This document shows positions 13,304 to 16,554 of a DNA stretch of 16,554 nt, one piece after another. Both the position numbers and the translations under genes were made by a program. Source of the DNA: Desulfurococcales archaeon. Lineage in GTDB: Archaea > Thermoproteota > Thermoprotei_A > Sulfolobales > WAQK01. Positions within the stretch are counted from its first letter, which is position 1. Each line of letters starts with the position of its first letter. The notes beneath the pieces were generated by a model that was not told the DNA's origin, did not search any database, and saw only the letters and a list, made by a program, of their open reading frames with translations. The stretch covers positions 1 to 16,554 of the forward strand of contig JALURJ010000004.1 of NCBI GenBank assembly GCA_027016915.1, in the 5' to 3' direction.

Positions 13304-13963
13304 CTAGGCCTCTCTGTACAGTTGGTAGAAGGCGGCCAGCAGGATCACTGATGCGACGAACTCTAGCAGGTAGAACACGTCCACCCTCCCCCTCCTAATG
13401 GCTCCACCAGCGAACATCATCACTATGCTGGCCAGCGGTATGAGGAGCGCGTGGAGCTTCCTCTCCCTCCTAGCATAGTAGTAGAGGGGCACGATTATGG
13501 TGATCAAGCCGCTGGGCACCGTTAGCGGGGGCGATAATCTCCGCACCTCCTCCGGCATGGCGCGGCCTCCCACGAACACGTTGCCCAGAGCCTCGGTGTC
13601 GAGCTCGGCCGTCGCCACTGCTGAGAGCAGCAGGATCGATATTATGGCTGTGTAGGCCAGGTAGATCCTGAGGCCCCTGCCGCTGCCCCAGTTGTAGATG
13701 TAGAGGCTAACCACGCCGAGCCCCAGCAGGGCCACCTGGATAGGCGATATGGCGTAGTAGAATTTGTAGTGGAGCCACCCCCACCCTCCCCTAAGCGCGG
13801 CCAAAAACTCGGAGCCTGCCCCAAGGGCGTAGAGAAGCATGCTCAGGCCGAGCAGGGGGAGAGCGTAGGATTTCCTCCTCCCGGCGGCAGCGAATAGGAG
13901 GCCTGTGGATGCGAGGGCGGAGAGCGCGGAGAGGCCCGTGACGTACTCCAGCACCGGGTTCAC
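13304..13963 (-). CDS. Seven-helix membrane protein of unknown function
   Basis: A 219-residue hydrophobic protein with seven predicted helices at about 8-28, 34-56, 66-90, 98-118, 146-163, 170-188 and 195-215. Loops with Arg clusters (RR 29-30; RRERK 165-169; RRGR 190-193) suggest an external N-terminus and internal loops after odd-numbered helices. The conserved-looking WLHYKFYYAISPIQ stretch (63-76) in helix 3 may be functional. No known transporter or receptor signature was recognised; there is no retinal lysine in helix 7, so it is not a rhodopsin. GTG 13963 coincides with the start site predicted from the TATA at 13986-13993, so the mRNA is probably leaderless. Confidence 0.75.
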   Translation of the reverse strand: MNPVLEYVTGLSALSALASTGLLFAAAGRRKSYALPLLGLSMLLYALGAGSEFLAALRGGWGWLHYKFYYAISPIQVALLGLGVVSLYIYNWGSGRGLRIYLAYTAIISILLLSAVATAELDTEALGNVFVGGRAMPEEVRRLSPPLTVPSGLITIIVPLYYYARRERKLHALLIPLASIVMMFAGGAIRRGRVDVFYLLEFVASVILLAAFYQLYREA

Positions 13964-13985
13964 CCTAGTTAGAGGGGTTCTCCCT

Positions 13986-13993
13986 AGTCATAA
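13986..13993 (-). promoter_or_regulatory. TATA box of the leftward run beginning with the seven-helix protein
   Basis: Minus strand GATTTATG lies 26 bp before GTG 13963, the right distance for a leaderless transcript. No other TATA is evident until the trxB region. Confidence 0.45.
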
Positions 13994-14017
13994 ATCTAGT
14001 GCCTATACTGTATCTAC

Positions 14018-15214
14018 TTACTCTTCCTCCTCCACAACGGTGAAGCCGTGGCTGTGCAGCCTCCTCATAACGTCCTCCTCAGTCTCAGCATAGTATTTAA
14101 CCACAAGTTCGTCGCCAGGCTCTATGATGCGGTCTTCCTGGGGGAGTGGGTACCACTTTCCCTCGTGTTTCACTGCGACCGTTATCGCGCCGAGCTCGTC
14201 CAGCTCAAGGCTTCCCAGCGTGATGCGCTTCTCAGCCACGGCCTTTAGGACCTGCTCGACGCTCTCCTCCTCAGCGGTCTCTATGATCTCGTGGATGGGT
14301 AGGCCTGATGCTATTATGTTGGCCATCTCGGTCGCGGCGTCACCTATCTCCTCGAAGGCCTCGCCTAGCTTGAGGAGACCTACGGCCCCTGAAGGGTCTT
14401 CAGGAGCTATGGTTGCTGAAACCCTCTCCAGATACTTGTAGATCTCGTCATCCATGGTCTCCTCCAGCTCCAGAACCTCCAGCGCGGCGCTCCTGTCGCT
14501 CCAGATCACCGAGTGGAACGCCAGGTCAAGCATCACGTCACTCAGGTCCTTGAGGAAGGCAACTTTCTCGGCTATCTCGTTTTCAGCCGGCCTCATCTCA
14601 ACGGGGCTAGGGAGCTTGTCTCCAGCCGCCTCAGCTATGTCTCCAAGGATCTCCCGTGTACCCCTCACAATGATGACGTCCCCCTCCCTCAGCACTATGG
14701 AGGGAGGCGGCTTCAGCATCCACCTGTTATCGCGTCTGAGCATCATTATCATGGCTATGCCCTTCCGCCCAAGCACGCCAGCTATGCTTGAGCCGTCGAG
14801 TCTGGAGTCCGGCTTTACCTCTATCCTTGCCATGACCTCCTCGCCACGGAGTAGCCCGGCCCTCACGGCGTCGTGTATGGCCATCTCCCTCACCACGAGG
14901 CTGGCAACGTCGGCAGCTGCGTCGCTGACCTTGTCAAGGGCGCTTCCAACCCTGAAGACGCTTACCATCTCCTCTGCATCCTTGGCGTCCCTCACCGCTA
15001 GGCTCGCCTGCATGACCAGGAGGCTCCACATCCTGTCAATGTGATCCTCAACGTTGAGGACCTCGTATGCTATCCTCTTATCATTGTAGATCGTGGAGAA
15101 GTATGCCAGGTCGAGCATTATGCTGGCATAGTTCTTCATGTCGAGGAGAAGCTTCCTAACGGGGACAGGCTCGTACTCCACCTGTTTTGGCATCCTAAAG
15201 GGCAACTCCTGCAT
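14018..15214 (-). CDS. Tandem PhoU-TrkA_C protein (probable ion-transport regulator)
   Basis: A 398-residue soluble protein made of two copies of a PhoU-like helical domain plus a TrkA_C (RCK_C) ligand domain: about 22-118 and 122-197, then 217-315 and 320-398. The copies still align visibly: IMLDLAYFSTIYND versus VMLDLAFHSVIWSD, EVLNVEDHID versus EVLELEETMD, and VLREGDVIIVRG versus IIEPGDELVVKY. In other archaea such PhoU/TrkA_C proteins accompany cation transporters or channels and are thought to bind a nucleotide or ion; here no obvious channel is adjacent, only the seven-helix protein. ATG 15214 follows TTG 15217 in the same frame; ATG 15190 or so is possible. A TATA-like GGTTTTAAGAC lies at about 15266-15276. 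Confidence 0.88.
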   Translation of the reverse strand: MQELPFRMPKQVEYEPVPVRKLLLDMKNYASIMLDLAYFSTIYNDKRIAYEVLNVEDHIDRMWSLLVMQASLAVRDAKDAEEMVSVFRVGSALDKVSDAAADVASLVVREMAIHDAVRAGLLRGEEVMARIEVKPDSRLDGSSIAGVLGRKGIAMIMMLRRDNRWMLKPPPSIVLREGDVIIVRGTREILGDIAEAAGDKLPSPVEMRPAENEIAEKVAFLKDLSDVMLDLAFHSVIWSDRSAALEVLELEETMDDEIYKYLERVSATIAPEDPSGAVGLLKLGEAFEEIGDAATEMANIIASGLPIHEIIETAEEESVEQVLKAVAEKRITLGSLELDELGAITVAVKHEGKWYPLPQEDRIIEPGDELVVKYYAETEEDVMRRLHSHGFTVVEEEE

Positions 15215-15265
15215 CAACCTCTATGCAGGGTTTCAACCTTTCCGGAGTAATAATGCTGGCCTTGT

Positions 15266-15276
15266 CTTAAAACCTT
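15266..15276 (-). promoter_or_regulatory. TATA-like element of the PhoU-TrkA_C gene
   Basis: Minus strand GGTTTTAAGAC about 55 bp before the start, in a 74-bp gap after aRF1; it may also act as a T-rich stop for the aRF1 transcript. Modest match. Confidence 0.3.
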
Positions 15277-15288
15277 AATCCCACGGAG

Positions 15289-16395
15289 TTAGGAGATCCT
15301 GTATCTGAGGACACCGACCAGCCCCTGGAAGGTCTTCCTGAGCCACTCGCCCTCGGGCAGCGTGTCGCTTATCAAGTACAACTTGGCACCCGTCTTCTTC
15401 GCCAGGTCTTCGAGTTCGTCGATATCGCCGCGCTCCTCGTCCACTATTATGAACTTGGCGGCGCCCATCTTGAGGGCCTCCTTAACCTCGCGCTCGCCGT
15501 ATATAGCGAGGCCGTCGTCCTTTGCCAGGTGGAGTTTGAACTCCTCGACGGCCCTGGCGGTCTCCATGTATCTCTGCCCCTTAATGGTGTCGCCGGCTTT
15601 TTGCACCATCTCGCTTAGCCCGGCCCAGCCCTGGTAGGAGACGTCTACTAGGGGCCTAAGGATCTTCTGCTGGAGCCTGTAGTCCAGGTATTTGCCTTCG
15701 AGGAAGTCCTGCTTCGAGTAGGCGGGCCCACCCACCAGGATGCCTTTGAGCACTCCCTTCTCCAGGTAGGGGAGGAAGGCCTTGTTGGCGTGCTCCCCAA
15801 CCCTCTTGTAGAAGTTGTCCACCATCTGCTCGATGATCCTACTGTACCTCCGCTGGCTCTGGCCTCCCCTCTGGTGCTTGCCAGGTATGTAGTCGCTGAG
15901 TTCCTCCAGCACTACGAGCCTATTGCCCTTAAGCAGGCCTAGTGTGGCCTGGTCCCTCTCAACTATTATGAGACCGTAGACCTCGTTCTCCTCAACCATG
16001 TCCTCCAGGAACTCGGTGTGGAACACCTTGTCGGTCCTGTAGAAGTATATGGGGACCGGCTCGGGCGGGGAGAACATGAGGCATATGAAGTCCTTGGACT
16101 GCATGTCCTCGCCGCAGAATATGACGAGGCCGTTGGGAGGCACCTTACTGAGCATCGACAGCCTGTCCATGGCCGACTTGAGGGCTCTCTGCACAGCCTC
16201 GCGTGTCTGCTTGAGCTTAATGTTGTCGGTTATGCTGAACTCCTGGCGCAGCATGCTCATAACGTCGCTGATGGGCCTTCCTGGGGGGATGTATAGGCTG
16301 AGCAGAACTGTTGCCGGGGCCCTCCACTTCTTGAGCTCCCTAACTATCTGCTTCAGCCTTCTCCGGTCAATGGTGAGTTTGTCGCTGAGCGACAA
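15289..16395 (-). CDS. prf1: Archaeal peptide chain release factor 1 (aRF1)
   Basis: Recognises all three stop codons in the ribosomal A site and triggers peptide release; delivered by aEF1A-GTP. Length of 368 residues with N, M and C domains. The catalytic GGQ is at 177-179 (RGGQSQRR). The stop-codon motif, NIKS in the family, reads NIKL at 58-61, with Lys60 kept. The YxCxxxF element is IFCGEDM (92-98), where only Cys94 is retained. The C-terminal domain contains the archaeal/eukaryal KLYLIS segment. TTG 16395 is preceded by GGTG seven bases upstream and a TATA-like CTAAAATCTA at 16434-16443. Divergent from the gene at the right edge. Confidence 0.96.
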   Translation of the reverse strand: MSLSDKLTIDRRRLKQIVRELKKWRAPATVLLSLYIPPGRPISDVMSMLRQEFSITDNIKLKQTREAVQRALKSAMDRLSMLSKVPPNGLVIFCGEDMQSKDFICLMFSPPEPVPIYFYRTDKVFHTEFLEDMVEENEVYGLIIVERDQATLGLLKGNRLVVLEELSDYIPGKHQRGGQSQRRYSRIIEQMVDNFYKRVGEHANKAFLPYLEKGVLKGILVGGPAYSKQDFLEGKYLDYRLQQKILRPLVDVSYQGWAGLSEMVQKAGDTIKGQRYMETARAVEEFKLHLAKDDGLAIYGEREVKEALKMGAAKFIIVDEERGDIDELEDLAKKTGAKLYLISDTLPEGEWLRKTFQGLVGVLRYRIS

Positions 16396-16433
16396 TGCTA
16401 CGCACCCAGGTCACCGAACACGTTAAGGGATTA

Positions 16434-16468
16434 TTAGATTTTAGATTATTAGGCTAAGAAAATATATT
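16434..16468. promoter_or_regulatory. Divergent promoters of aRF1 and the right-edge gene
   Basis: Leftward: CTAAAATCTA (minus strand, 16443-16434), about 43 bp before TTG 16395. Rightward: AAAATATATT (16459-16468), about 20 bp before ATG 16484, so the rightward mRNA probably starts at or just after that ATG. Confidence 0.45.
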
Positions 16469-16483
16469 CTGCCCACCAACACT

Positions 16484-16554
16484 ATGCGGGGAGGAGTTGT
16501 GGGCTACGTGGGCCTGGTGGACAGGATCAACCGTTCGGAGCTTGCCGCGCTGAG
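16484..16554 (+). CDS. Start of an unidentified gene, cut by window end
   Basis: ATG 16484 opens a frame of at least 23 codons (begins MRGGVVGYVGLVDR) to the edge without stop. GGGGAGGAG at 16488-16496 is a strong ribosome binding site, which would favour GTG 16508 as the true start, 11 bases further on, in the same frame. Too little sequence remains to name it. Confidence 0.5.
   Translation, partial: MRGGVVGYVGLVDRINRSELAAL

Noticed and set aside
14667..14676. ATGATGA resembling a C box
   Set aside because: Lies inside the PhoU-TrkA_C coding region, with no convincing D box at proper distance.
14454..15044. Long rightward open frame of 196 codons inside the PhoU-TrkA_C gene
   Set aside because: Ser/Leu-rich antisense shadow of a recognised gene; no motif, promoter or ribosome binding site.
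1..16554. CRISPR arrays, insertion sequences, integrase genes or defence systems
   Set aside because: No regularly spaced repeats, transposase motifs or terminal repeats were seen; gene content is housekeeping.

Overview
The window looks like the chromosome of a hyperthermophilic crenarchaeon of the Desulfurococcales, most likely Aeropyrum (A. pernix or a close relative). The evidence is archaeal-type machinery (aRF1 class release factor, archaeal Dph6, SAMP/TtuA pair, AlaX), TATA-box promoters about 25 nt upstream of near-leaderless starts, GGTG/GAGG-type ribosome binding sites, many TTG and GTG starts, and heavy use of AGG, ATA and CTC codons in GC-rich dense DNA. The genus is inferred from recognition of the proteins and not from a search. 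No tRNA, rRNA, IS element, CRISPR array or long repeat was seen.

Left part (1-4796). A truncated AlaX alanyl-tRNA editing gene runs leftward off the edge. Divergent from it is an Lrp/AsnC-like regulator with a six-cysteine tail. Next comes a tightly overlapping rightward operon for an ECF-type cobalt/nickel transporter: cbiM, a PDGLE/CbiN-like small protein, cbiQ and cbiO. The cbiM promoter has its TATA box framed by two copies of the palindrome AGTAnTACT, a good candidate for the operator of the regulator. A PRPP synthetase gene with its own promoter follows.

Middle part (4776-8083). A leftward pair encodes a TtuA/NcsA-type tRNA 2-thiolation enzyme and a small ubiquitin-fold sulfur carrier ending in Gly-Gly (SAMP/Urm1/MoaD type); together they are likely to thiolate tRNA wobble or T-loop uridines. 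Upstream of ttuA is a 443-bp stretch without a clear gene. It contains a broken or recoded 105-codon reading frame whose two halves meet exactly at a canonical C CCA AAT slippery heptamer. Next is a leftward methylenetetrahydrofolate reductase fused to an N-terminal four-cysteine MTHFR_C (MetV-like) domain, sharing a divergent AT-rich promoter with a rightward four-cysteine protein of unknown function.

Right part (8084-16554). Nearly everything is leftward: aRF1 with an unusual NIKL in place of NIKS; a duplicated PhoU-TrkA_C protein; a seven-helix membrane protein of unknown function; then a compact run of Dph6 (diphthamide synthesis), an ABC exporter ATPase and permease, a YtcJ-type amidohydrolase and thioredoxin reductase. 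At the right edge a new rightward gene begins, divergent from aRF1, and is cut by the window end.
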